Below, in pieces: positions 26,965 through 34,543 of a DNA stretch of 64,000 bases. This stretch comes from Leucothrix mucor DSM 2157. Its GTDB lineage: Bacteria > Pseudomonadota > Gammaproteobacteria > Thiotrichales > Thiotrichaceae. The stretch is from contig NZ_ATTE01000001.1 in assembly GCF_000419525.1 (NCBI RefSeq), positions 3,966,501-4,030,500 on the forward strand, written 5' to 3'. The notes beneath the pieces are model-generated. The model was given only the letters and a program-made list of their open reading frames with translations. It was not told where the DNA came from and ran no database searches. Both the position numbers and the translations under genes were made by a program. Each line of letters begins with the position of its first letter. Within the stretch, counting starts at the first letter, position 1.

Positions 26965-27912
26965 TTAAAGGTCAAATGAGGCCTTAGCTGCTGCCAATGC
27001 CGGCTCACCAGAGAAGGTAGTGACATCTTTAAACCAAGCATCTAACATTTCAGGATTCTTCTTAATCCAAGCTTCTGCCACTTTTTCCGCTTCTTCGCCA
27101 TCATTGATGATGCCGCCCATGATTTCGTTTTCCATGGCCAGTGTGAAGGTCAGGTTAGATAAAAACTTCCCAACATTCGGGCACTCATCGGCATAGCCGC
27201 CACGCACGTTGGTGTAAATCTCTGCACCACCCAGATTTGGGCCGAAGATATCATCACCGCCTTCAAGGTAAGTCAGTTCGAAGTTGGCGTTCATTGGGTG
27301 TGGTTCCCAACCTAAGAAGATGACTGGGTCTTTCTTACGGGTTGCACGGGCAACTTGTGCCAACATGCCTTGCTCGCTTGACTCAACAACATTGAAGTCT
27401 TTCAACTCGAAAGTGCCCGCGTCAATCATGTCCTGAATCAGGCGGTTACCATCGTTGCCTGGCTCGATACCGTAAATTTTGTCATCCAGTGCATCAGCGT
27501 GCTTTGCAATGTCTGCGAAGTTTTTGATGCCTAGCTCTGCGCCGTATTTGTTAGTGGCTAGTGTGTACTTAGCGCCTTCCAGATTTTTAACCAGTGTATC
27601 AACCGACTCATCTTCACGGTACGGCTTAATATCCGCTTCCATAGTGGGCATCCAGTTACCTAAAAACACATCAATGTCTTTATTCTTCATGCTCACATAA
27701 GTAACCGGTACAGACAGTACTTTGGTTTCTGGCTCATAGCCGATTGCATTTAAGAGAACGGAAGCGGTAGCGGTGGTTGCGGTAATATCGGTCCAGCCAA
27801 CATCAGAAAAGCGAACACTTTTGCAGGACTCATTGTCGGCGGCGAATGCACCGGTGCCGGATAAGAGAAGAGCTAAACTGGCAATAGCGGTCGTTTTTTG
27901 TAATCTGAGCAT
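26965..27912 (-). CDS. choX: Periplasmic choline-binding protein
   Basis: A 315-residue solute-binding protein of the OpuAC/ChoX type. The signal peptide ends near AFA (residue 24). Aromatic residues expected to form the cage for the trimethylammonium group are in DVGWTDITATTA, FLGNWMPTME, TNKYGAE and FLGWEPHPMN. That pattern fits ChoX better than ProX. GAGGAAA precedes the ATG. It is the first gene of choXWV and is divergent from the betI-like regulator, so the 156-base gap between them should hold the control region. Confidence 0.88.
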   Translation of the reverse strand: MLRLQKTTAIASLALLLSGTGAFAADNESCKSVRFSDVGWTDITATTATASVLLNAIGYEPETKVLSVPVTYVSMKNKDIDVFLGNWMPTMEADIKPYREDESVDTLVKNLEGAKYTLATNKYGAELGIKNFADIAKHADALDDKIYGIEPGNDGNRLIQDMIDAGTFELKDFNVVESSEQGMLAQVARATRKKDPVIFLGWEPHPMNANFELTYLEGGDDIFGPNLGGAEIYTNVRGGYADECPNVGKFLSNLTFTLAMENEIMGGIINDGEEAEKVAEAWIKKNPEMLDAWFKDVTTFSGEPALAAAKASFDL

Positions 27913-28006
27913 ACTTGTTTCCTCGTATAAAAAACTGGATCTGCGTTAACAGGTTGCGTAGATGATTAATTTTTTTGAAAAACTTTGCAACATGGCGTTC
28001 AGTTTA

Positions 28007-28040
28007 TTTTATTTTATATGATCATTCAATTAAAATAAAA
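28007..28040. promoter_or_regulatory. Dyad in the choX-betI control region, candidate BetI operator
   Basis: A 10-bp inverted repeat, TTTTATTTTA (28007-28016) and TAAAATAAAA (28031-28040), surrounds an 8-bp palindrome ATGATCAT (28018-28025). It lies 28 bases before the betI start and about 95 before choX. Position and symmetry suit autoregulation by the TetR-type protein, but the AT-rich arms could also be promoter elements. Confidence 0.5.
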
Positions 28041-28068
28041 ATGACACCATTTAACAGGACAGGCACCA

Positions 28069-28665
28069 ATGCCAAAAGTCGGGATGCAGCCCATCAGGCG
28101 CAAACAGCTAATCAATGCCACGATTCAGTGTATCTATCGGGAGGGTCTATTAGGCACGACGGTGAAGAAAGTGAGTCAGGAAGCCGGCGTTTCCAGTGGT
28201 ATTATTAATCACTATTTCGGCGGCAAAGACCACATGCTAGAGGCGACGATGCGGGAAGTGCTGCTTCGCCATCAGCAGGCTGGCATCCTTCGTTTGCGGG
28301 ATTGCCAAACGCATGAAGACAGAATTCGCACGATTATAGAGATTAACTTTTCGCCGCTACAAACCGACCCTGCAACCGTTTGTACTTGGTTGGCGTTCTG
28401 GGCGCAGGCGATGCACGTCCCTGCTTTGGCGCGTTTACAAAAGTTAAACACCAAGCGCTTATACAGTAATTTATTGTATTCCTTGAAACACTTGTTATGC
28501 CCTGAGCAGGCGGTATTTATGGCCGAAGGATTGGCGGCTCTAATCGATGGATTATGGCTACGAGGCGCGTTTGCAGAGGATGGAATTGATTCAGAGCATG
28601 CTTTTAAGGTGGTGTGGTCGTTTTACCAAAGTCAGCTGATGGCCAGCCGAGCGCTAGAGTCTTAA
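28069..28665 (+). CDS. betI: TetR-family regulator, BetI type (choline-responsive repressor)
   Basis: A 198-residue TetR-family protein. The N terminus MPKVGMQPIRRKQLINAT is nearly the BetI signature, followed by the helix-turn-helix EAGVSSGIINHYFGGKDHML. The C-terminal EGLAALIDGLWLRGAF also matches BetI. In other bacteria BetI represses choline uptake and glycine betaine synthesis genes until choline is present. Here it is divergent from choXWV, which it probably controls; betA and betB are not in this window. The ATG at 28069 is clear. Confidence 0.88.
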   Translation: MPKVGMQPIRRKQLINATIQCIYREGLLGTTVKKVSQEAGVSSGIINHYFGGKDHMLEATMREVLLRHQQAGILRLRDCQTHEDRIRTIIEINFSPLQTDPATVCTWLAFWAQAMHVPALARLQKLNTKRLYSNLLYSLKHLLCPEQAVFMAEGLAALIDGLWLRGAFAEDGIDSEHAFKVVWSFYQSQLMASRALES

Positions 28666-28694
28666 CAGGTCACTAAGTGAGTTTGAATAACAGG

Positions 28695-28722
28695 CTCTCT
28701 TAGTGTTATTAGTGCTAGAGAG
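28695..28722. terminator. Hairpin between convergent betI and EAL genes
   Basis: The arms CTCTCTTAG (28695-28703) and CTAGAGAG (28715-28722) pair with one bulged base, followed by TTTAAA. It lies between two convergent genes whose stops are 58 bases apart. Probable but imperfect terminator. Confidence 0.45.
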
Positions 28723-28723
28723 T

Positions 28724-31249
28724 TTAAACCTCTGACTGATAAATCTGAGGTCGTCCCAGCAAAGAATGAATGGACATAGGCTTGTCTAGCAGCCAACCTT
28801 GTAAACGCTCAGCGCCGAGGTCTTTAAACAGTTCAGCTTGTTGCCAATGCTCAACCCCTTCAACCACAATGCGCATATCTAGCCGTTGTGCCAAGCCAAT
28901 AATACTTTCCACAATCGCCGCTGTTTTAGGCTCTGCGTAGCAGTCGGTATAAGACTTATCAATTTTCAGCTCATTAGCAGGCAGCTTTTGCAAATACGCC
29001 AGCGAAGCAAAGCCCGATCCAAAGTCATCAATCGAAATATCAAAGCCACGCTCTTGCAGCTTTTTGATGTTTTTAAGCGCTTTAGAGTAGTCGTTAATCA
29101 TCATAGATTCGGTGATTTCAAGCGTGATGAAAGGCACTAGTTCAGGTGCCTGCGCTACCTTGCTATCCATGTATTCAATTAGCGAGTTGTCATTTAAATC
29201 TCTGGATGACAGGTTGATCGATACTTCAATACCCGGATGCTTTTCCTGCAATGCAGGCAGGTCTTTAAAGACCTGACCAATTACCCAATGCGACAAGCTA
29301 CAAATGCGGGTCGAACGCTCTAATAAGGGAATAAAGATATCCGGACCAATTAAGCCATATTCATGATGCTGCCAACGAGTCAGTACTTCAGCGCCAGAGA
29401 GCTTATTGTTCACCGCATTGTATTGTGGCTGCCATAATAGGAAGAACTCATCATCTTCCAGTGACTTTTGAAAGTCGTTTAACAGCGTAATGCGTTGGCG
29501 TTCATCAAAGCCGATTTGTGGGTTGTAGTACTTGAACGTCTTGTTATTTTTGATGCTGTAAGACAATGCCTGATTGGTTCTAAGCATCACCGTTTGATAG
29601 TCAGTGCTAACAGGGCAGAACTCATGAGCACCGGTCATTACTTCCAGGTCAATGCTGTTTTGATTGATGTGGCGAATACTTTCAGTGGCTTGGTTAAGTT
29701 GTGCGACTAACCCACGACGGCTGTCATAATCCAGCGCCTGACACAGTAGGCAAAAGGTATTCTTATCGATGTGAAATAAGGGGACGCTGTATTCGTTATT
29801 ATTGTCAGCACTCACCAGATTTGGATTGCCTGCCAGTACTTGACGCATCTCGGTAGCAATGTCTTCAATAAAGCGGGCGTATAGCGTCGGACCAAAGGTG
29901 ATTTCCAGCTTATCCAGTCCGGATACCCAAATCTTTATCAGTGTTTGATGCTCAGTGTCTTTGTTATTTAAAAAGTGTCTTTCCAGCGCCCGTTCATTCG
30001 GTAAATGGCTGACGTGATGGGAGAACTTCTCACGCTGGTACTCGGTGTTGCTTTTGCGAATATTGAGAAATAGGATGCCTGAAATCAGCATGACTTCCAG
30101 AATGACCGAGAAAAAGAGTACAAAGTCAGCAAACCAGTTAAGTGGGATAAGCCCTAATCTGGCGATTAGATGCAGTACCACAGCTGGCACAAACACAACT
30201 AACACAACCCGTAAAATCATTAGCTTGGGGTCGTTGTTAGACAGCTTTTTCGCATGGCGCATGGTTGGATGAAATAACCGAACCAGCCCGATTACCACGC
30301 CCATACAAATCTGGATAGAAATCAGGCGTATCAGGTATTCATAAGGAATAAACAAAACGCCCGCCAGTAGCAGATAACCACTCCAGTACATCAAAGCATG
30401 TAAGCGCCTGACGGTTGCGGTATGCGCATCCACATTGTTCATTATTCTGATAAAGGACAACAGAGATAAGTAGGCAGTTAGCAGGGAGGTGGCAGTTATT
30501 TTTTGCAAGATCTCAACATTATAGAGATCGAGCCATAAGCTTAAGTAGCCATAATCATTGATTAGATACACTAAAACGGAGAGCAGATAGCCTATGTGCA
30601 GTGCAAACGCTTTATGTCGTGTTGATAGATAAATAACGAAGTTATAAAAAGAAATCAAAACGATCAATAACACATACGACAACACCCACTGATTTTTCTG
30701 GGTGGCGTTATGTTCTACATTAATCGGGTTGTCGATTGTAAAGCTGCCCACAATCGGGTTTTTACTGTTGATGCGCAGCCACAGTAAATATTTGGTGTTT
30801 GGCTTCAGCGATAGTGTGACATGGCTAAGGTTTGCTTCGGCCTCGATGTGATAATCCGTTGGCATTGTGCCTTTGCCGAGCGCAAATGTTTGCCGGTGTC
30901 CGCCTTCATCCTGCACATACAGAGTAATGCGATCCATGGATTTATGCAGAACGAGCGCAACGTCGGATGCGTCACTACCGACGGTTTGCAGCCGGGTACG
31001 AACCCACAGTGGTGAGTTCACAAAGCCTAATTGAAATTGTTCACGGTTAAAGCGTCCCCAATTTTTTTCAGAGAGGCTCATAACCGTATCGATACCCGCA
31101 GTGTCGCTACTATCGTAATAAAACACGCTGTCGTCGAGCAAACTGGTACTAACAATGTTATCCAGATTGACCGTTTGCCATACATTTTTCGCGCTCACTG
31201 GGAGCGTGCTAAATAGCATCAGCAATGTAATGATAAGGAGACGATACAT
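28724..31249 (-). CDS. 7TM-DISM receptor with degenerate GGDEF and intact-looking EAL domain (c-di-GMP phosphodiesterase)
   Basis: An 841-residue membrane signalling protein. After a signal peptide (to about SAKN) comes a periplasmic 7TMR-DISM extracellular domain (residues 30-180), seven membrane helices (about 190-400), a GGDEF-like domain and an EAL domain. The GGDEF motif is lost: the expected site reads HIDKNTFCLL, so no cyclase activity is likely. The EAL domain keeps its key residues: Glu621 in GAEVLTRW, INLSSRDL, LEITESMM, DDFGSGFASL, LKIDKS, VVEGVE and QGWLL, so it should hydrolyse c-di-GMP. The start has no clear ribosome site and is preceded by a leader with nested inverted repeats. 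Confidence 0.88.
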   Translation of the reverse strand: MYRLLIITLLMLFSTLPVSAKNVWQTVNLDNIVSTSLLDDSVFYYDSSDTAGIDTVMSLSEKNWGRFNREQFQLGFVNSPLWVRTRLQTVGSDASDVALVLHKSMDRITLYVQDEGGHRQTFALGKGTMPTDYHIEAEANLSHVTLSLKPNTKYLLWLRINSKNPIVGSFTIDNPINVEHNATQKNQWVLSYVLLIVLISFYNFVIYLSTRHKAFALHIGYLLSVLVYLINDYGYLSLWLDLYNVEILQKITATSLLTAYLSLLSFIRIMNNVDAHTATVRRLHALMYWSGYLLLAGVLFIPYEYLIRLISIQICMGVVIGLVRLFHPTMRHAKKLSNNDPKLMILRVVLVVFVPAVVLHLIARLGLIPLNWFADFVLFFSVILEVMLISGILFLNIRKSNTEYQREKFSHHVSHLPNERALERHFLNNKDTEHQTLIKIWVSGLDKLEITFGPTLYARFIEDIATEMRQVLAGNPNLVSADNNNEYSVPLFHIDKNTFCLLCQALDYDSRRGLVAQLNQATESIRHINQNSIDLEVMTGAHEFCPVSTDYQTVMLRTNQALSYSIKNNKTFKYYNPQIGFDERQRITLLNDFQKSLEDDEFFLLWQPQYNAVNNKLSGAEVLTRWQHHEYGLIGPDIFIPLLERSTRICSLSHWVIGQVFKDLPALQEKHPGIEVSINLSSRDLNDNSLIEYMDSKVAQAPELVPFITLEITESMMINDYSKALKNIKKLQERGFDISIDDFGSGFASLAYLQKLPANELKIDKSYTDCYAEPKTAAIVESIIGLAQRLDMRIVVEGVEHWQQAELFKDLGAERLQGWLLDKPMSIHSLLGRPQIYQSEV

Positions 31250-31260
31250 GAGGTGTTTAG

Positions 31261-31374
31261 TTACCGAAAGAGACAGGCGTGATCACACAAAGAACACAAA
31301 TATATCGTATCAGAGCTGACGCCTGTATGAACGTATTGTTAATGCATACGTTTTGGATTCACTTTTTTCGGTAA
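31261..31374 (-). promoter_or_regulatory. Leader with nested inverted repeats upstream of the EAL protein gene
   Basis: The 133-base gap between the ligase stop and the EAL start contains three nested complements. The outer pair is TTACCGAAA (31261-31269) with TTTCGGTAA (31366-31374). Inside it are ACAGGCGT (31273-31280) with ACGCCTGT (31319-31326), and AACGTAT (31330-31336) with ATACGTT (31346-31352). Together they would fold as a closed three-way junction just before the start codon. I compared it by eye with c-di-GMP riboswitches and saw no match. Structure is seen; RNA function is inferred. Confidence 0.5.
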
Positions 31375-31382
31375 AGTTCGGC

Positions 31383-33236
31383 CTATTTCATGATCATAGC
31401 TTGATACTCTAGTTCTGTAACAACCTGAGTACCGAGTGCTTGGGCTTTTTCAATTTTTTTAGCGCCAACTTTGTCGCCAATCACCAGAATTTCCGTTTTC
31501 TTATTCACACTGCTTTGAACATTAGCACCGAGCTTACGGGCTTTTTCCTGCATTTCTTCGCGAGGCATGCTCATGGAGCCGGTAAATACGATGTGTTTGC
31601 CAGTGATTGGGCTGTCCACCGTTGCAACAGGTTCATCTGAGAGCAGATTGAAGTTTAAAGCGATCATTGCCTCGATCACTGGCCAACGTAGTGCCAGAGA
31701 GCGCGGTATGGCCTCTGCGGTAATATCACCAAAGCCTGAAATCTCTAATAAGTCATCACCACTTAGGGTGTTTAAGGTTTCAAGCTTGTGCGCCCGTAAC
31801 AGTTTGCGTGAATCGCCGCGCCCAAGGTGATTGATACCGAATGCTGCTAAAAAACGCCAATCCTCAACCGCTTCAGTGCGAGAGCGGCTTAGTTGTTCAA
31901 CCAAATTACTCGCTTGTTTTGCACCAAAGCCCATGCCTTCAAAGTCGGACGCTTCCAGCTTGTAGATTTCCGGCAATTCACGAATACCATTTTCAACCAG
32001 AATCGCAATGGCGCGTGGGCCAAATAAGTCCACATTGCCTAGTACTGAGAAGAAGTGCAGCAAGCGTGCCTCAATCTGCGCAACACACTCCTCCCCCTTG
32101 CACACCAGAAAGTCGCGCTCCATTTCGGCTGGCGCATTACACGCTGGGCACGTATCCGGAATGACCGCTTCTGCGCCTTCTTTGATGACGCCAAGTAGCT
32201 TAGGAATCACTTCGCCACTTCGTACAATCTCAATTTCAGCGCCAACACCGACATTCAAATTACGAATATTACCGGCGTTATGCCCTGTCACATTGGAAAT
32301 ATCCGCACCGGATAAGTTGATGGTTTGTACATTTAAGACAGGTGTAATGCGTCCGGTACGGCCCGTTTGCCAAGTGATACTATTCACGGTGGTAGTGGCG
32401 GTTTCACCTTTTAATTTCTTAGCAATCTGCCAGTTATGGTGGTGGTTGGTGGACCCCATCGCTTCACGTAAAGCAGGGTTGGTCACATCAATTACGCTAC
32501 CATCCACCGGATATTCACAGGCCGACTCGACCTGCAAGCACAGCGCTTCAGATTCGGTGCGTAGTGCTTCAGTAGTACACTCAATAGCATCTAGTTGGGA
32601 ATACGGTACAAAGCGCACAACGCCATCTTGCATCGCTTCTACGGCTTCTTTACTCAGCGTATCCGCGCCAATTAAGCCGGTAACGAAATTACGTGGGTGA
32701 GAGAACTGATCACTTAGATTTTCAGCAAAGTAAGCCGCGCTAATAACAATCTCACCAACGCCGGTATTTTCACCACCAACGGTGACCAGGCCGCGCTGCA
32801 AATTCCGTGAAATATCATTGCCTAACTGACCATTACCGCGTGTTGCCAGAATGCCACTTTCATAATTAGCCGCCATGCCATCCAGCTTGGGCGTAATGCG
32901 GAATCGTAAGTCAGATTCGGCAATTTCCAGCTTCTCGGCAAATTTAATCACCCGAGTGACATACGCTGTTATTTCTTCCTGTGTGTAGGCTTTATCGGTT
33001 GATAGCATCGGTTTTAAGTGACGAATTTTAGTACTACCAACATCCGTTTCCGGCTCCACCGCGTTCAAGTAAGGGTGATCCGGATCACGTAGCTTCAATT
33101 CCGCCAGATATACGAGGTCATACGTGGCATCGGTAATAATGGCTTCGCCGTTTCGGTAGGCAGTATTGGCTTGTTCGAGGAAGCTTACCAGCTCTTCTGT
33201 GGTCATTTCAGTGGCGGGTTTAATGGCTTGGCTCAC
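31383..33236 (-). CDS. Divergent NAD-dependent DNA ligase (LigA-like)
   Basis: A 617-residue protein with the LigA domain order: Ia helices (TDATYDLVYLAEL), adenylation domain with the active-site lysine in ITPKLDGMAA (Lys117), OB-fold (TGRTGRITPVLNVQTINLSG), four-cysteine zinc finger (CPACNA and CKGEEC), helix-hairpin-helix repeats, and a C-terminal BRCT domain (GKHIVFTGSMSMPREEM). It seals nicked DNA using NAD in relatives. It is about 50 residues shorter than usual LigA, and several motifs differ (RGNGQLGNDISRNL instead of the common RGDGxxGEDVTxN), so it may be a second ligase. The GTG start at 33236 has GGAG six bases upstream. Confidence 0.82.
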   Translation of the reverse strand: MSQAIKPATEMTTEELVSFLEQANTAYRNGEAIITDATYDLVYLAELKLRDPDHPYLNAVEPETDVGSTKIRHLKPMLSTDKAYTQEEITAYVTRVIKFAEKLEIAESDLRFRITPKLDGMAANYESGILATRGNGQLGNDISRNLQRGLVTVGGENTGVGEIVISAAYFAENLSDQFSHPRNFVTGLIGADTLSKEAVEAMQDGVVRFVPYSQLDAIECTTEALRTESEALCLQVESACEYPVDGSVIDVTNPALREAMGSTNHHHNWQIAKKLKGETATTTVNSITWQTGRTGRITPVLNVQTINLSGADISNVTGHNAGNIRNLNVGVGAEIEIVRSGEVIPKLLGVIKEGAEAVIPDTCPACNAPAEMERDFLVCKGEECVAQIEARLLHFFSVLGNVDLFGPRAIAILVENGIRELPEIYKLEASDFEGMGFGAKQASNLVEQLSRSRTEAVEDWRFLAAFGINHLGRGDSRKLLRAHKLETLNTLSGDDLLEISGFGDITAEAIPRSLALRWPVIEAMIALNFNLLSDEPVATVDSPITGKHIVFTGSMSMPREEMQEKARKLGANVQSSVNKKTEILVIGDKVGAKKIEKAQALGTQVVTELEYQAMIMK

Positions 33237-33256
33237 GTGTTGCTCCGGTGCTAATC

Positions 33257-33285
33257 AGTTAGTGAGGTGGATTCTATCACTAACT
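33257..33285. promoter_or_regulatory. Perfect inverted repeat before the ligase start
   Basis: The arms AGTTAGTGA (33257-33265) and TCACTAACT (33277-33285) are exact 9-bp complements with an 11-base spacer. They lie 21-49 bases upstream of the GTG of the DNA ligase-like gene. It could be a regulator site (spacing of about two helical turns) or an RNA hairpin in the leader. Confidence 0.5.
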
Positions 33286-33377
33286 ACTTAGGCATTTCTT
33301 CACAAACCGCCAGAGCGTTATAGCGGCGAATTAGTGTCTGAAAACCTAGGCTCCTCACGACCACAGGTAGCCAGAAT

Positions 33378-33473
33378 ATGATTGAAATAGAAGCATATGG
33401 CTGTATTTTTAGTTTGTTTTTTGTTCTAATTGGCCTTTTTTATTCCATTGTAGCCTTGAGTTGTGAACTCTAA
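33378..33473 (+). CDS. Possible 31-residue single-span membrane peptide
   Basis: An ATG at 33378 opens a 31-codon frame ending in TAA. The peptide starts with an acidic MIEIEAYG and then is one hydrophobic helix (IFSLFFVLIGLFYSIVAL). That layout is typical of small membrane proteins missed by annotation. A weak AGG site lies about 10 bases upstream. There is no other support, and short hydrophobic frames arise by chance in AT-rich DNA. Confidence 0.3.
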   Translation: MIEIEAYGCIFSLFFVLIGLFYSIVALSCEL

Positions 33474-33613
33474 GGAATTATCGTTGATCTCAATAATTGT
33501 GTGATTGCTTATTTTCTGTGGAATGAATAAACAATACGAATGAGCTATCAGTGGTCGATTTGACTATGATGCAGTGGCGAAACTGACTTAACCAAGACAG
33601 GAGTGTACCCAAT

Positions 33614-34543
33614 ATGTTTTTACAGAAAGGCAATGGCCGCCGAGTTGCCTTTACGCTGTTATTGGGTGCCTGCAGTGCGCAGGCCATGGCGGTAGAGTGT
33701 GATGATTATGTTCAGCGCAGTGCGCAGCAACAAGAGCGTAACTTACTGAATCTGTGTGGCTATCGTGGTTCCCACTGGCAATCGACCGAAGCAAGCTTAC
33801 GTGCTGAATGTGCTGTGATGAGTGATAAAGACCGCACTCAACGCTTATCAATGAGAGATCAATTCCTACAGCGCTGCCCTGCGATTAACTACGCCGGTGT
33901 TGGCCGCAATCGCCAACGCAAACTCAGCATGGCACTGTTACAGGCCGTTTCCAGAAAAGATATTCGCCTAGCGCAGAGCTTAATTGATGCCGGTGTTCAT
34001 TTGACGGCTCAGCCTGAGTTGTCATCGTCCCCGCTATTTCTTGCTGTTAAGCAAAATGACATTCACATGGCGCGTTTTCTAATGCGACAAGGCGCTAAGC
34101 CGGAAGCGTTAGCCAAAGGTGAAACCAGTTTAGTGAGCTTGGTGTTAAGTCGTTTGCCGGTAAATTACGCGTTTTTGGAGTCTTTGTTACAGCAAGGTGC
34201 TAACCCCAATGCACGCAATGCGGCGGCCAACCAAGAATATCCGATCGTCATGGCGGCGACTAATGGAGACATCCGTTCGGTGTTGTTGCTGCTGAAATTT
34301 GGGGCTGACCCTAACTTATTCCTGCACAAACCTGCACTGCAGTTGGCGGTCAAGTTGGATCATTTTCCAATGGTGCGCGCGTTATTGCAACGCGGCGCAA
34401 AGCCTAACTTAGGTGCGGGGCATAAAACGTGTGAGAGTGAAACGGCGTTGGATATTGCCTTTAAGAAGGCAGGCAGTGAGCGCATGGTTAACCTGTTGAT
34501 GGATAACCGGGCGCTCACTCTATTTGAGTGCAGACGAAACTAA
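33614..34543 (+). CDS. Periplasmic ankyrin-repeat protein
   Basis: A 309-residue exported protein with a signal peptide (to AMA, about residue 26). The N-terminal mature part has several cysteines. From about residue 105 there are at least five ankyrin repeats, visible as LLQAVSRKDIRLAQSLIDAG, LFLAVKQNDIHMARFLMRQGA, FLESLLQQGANPNARN, VMAATNGDIRSVLLLLKFGAD and LQLAVKLDHFPMVRALLQRGA (each read in parts). It probably mediates protein binding in the periplasm; no partner is known. AGGAG precedes the ATG. Its stop directly abuts the stop of tatC on the other strand with no base between. Confidence 0.8.
   Translation: MFLQKGNGRRVAFTLLLGACSAQAMAVECDDYVQRSAQQQERNLLNLCGYRGSHWQSTEASLRAECAVMSDKDRTQRLSMRDQFLQRCPAINYAGVGRNRQRKLSMALLQAVSRKDIRLAQSLIDAGVHLTAQPELSSSPLFLAVKQNDIHMARFLMRQGAKPEALAKGETSLVSLVLSRLPVNYAFLESLLQQGANPNARNAAANQEYPIVMAATNGDIRSVLLLLKFGADPNLFLHKPALQLAVKLDHFPMVRALLQRGAKPNLGAGHKTCESETALDIAFKKAGSERMVNLLMDNRALTLFECRRN

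Larger units (their letters stand above)
33237..33613. other. Intergenic region between ligase and ankyrin genes
   Basis: A 377-base divergent gap. It holds a perfect 9-bp inverted repeat close to the ligase start (33257-33285) and a possible 31-codon reading frame at 33378-33473. The remainder is AT-rich and probably carries promoters for both sides. Longer frames in it look accidental. Confidence 0.55.

Noticed and set aside
31250-31382. Known c-di-GMP riboswitch before the EAL gene
   Set aside because: The conserved GEMM core sequences are not visible on the coding strand, so only an unclassified nested-stem leader is reported.
32008-32700. 230-codon frame opposite the ligase gene
   Set aside because: Antisense shadow; the minus-strand ligase has clear domains throughout this stretch.
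33490-33687. Minus-strand frame across the start of the ankyrin gene
   Set aside because: It overlaps the signal peptide and ribosome site of the ankyrin gene and shows no protein-like features.
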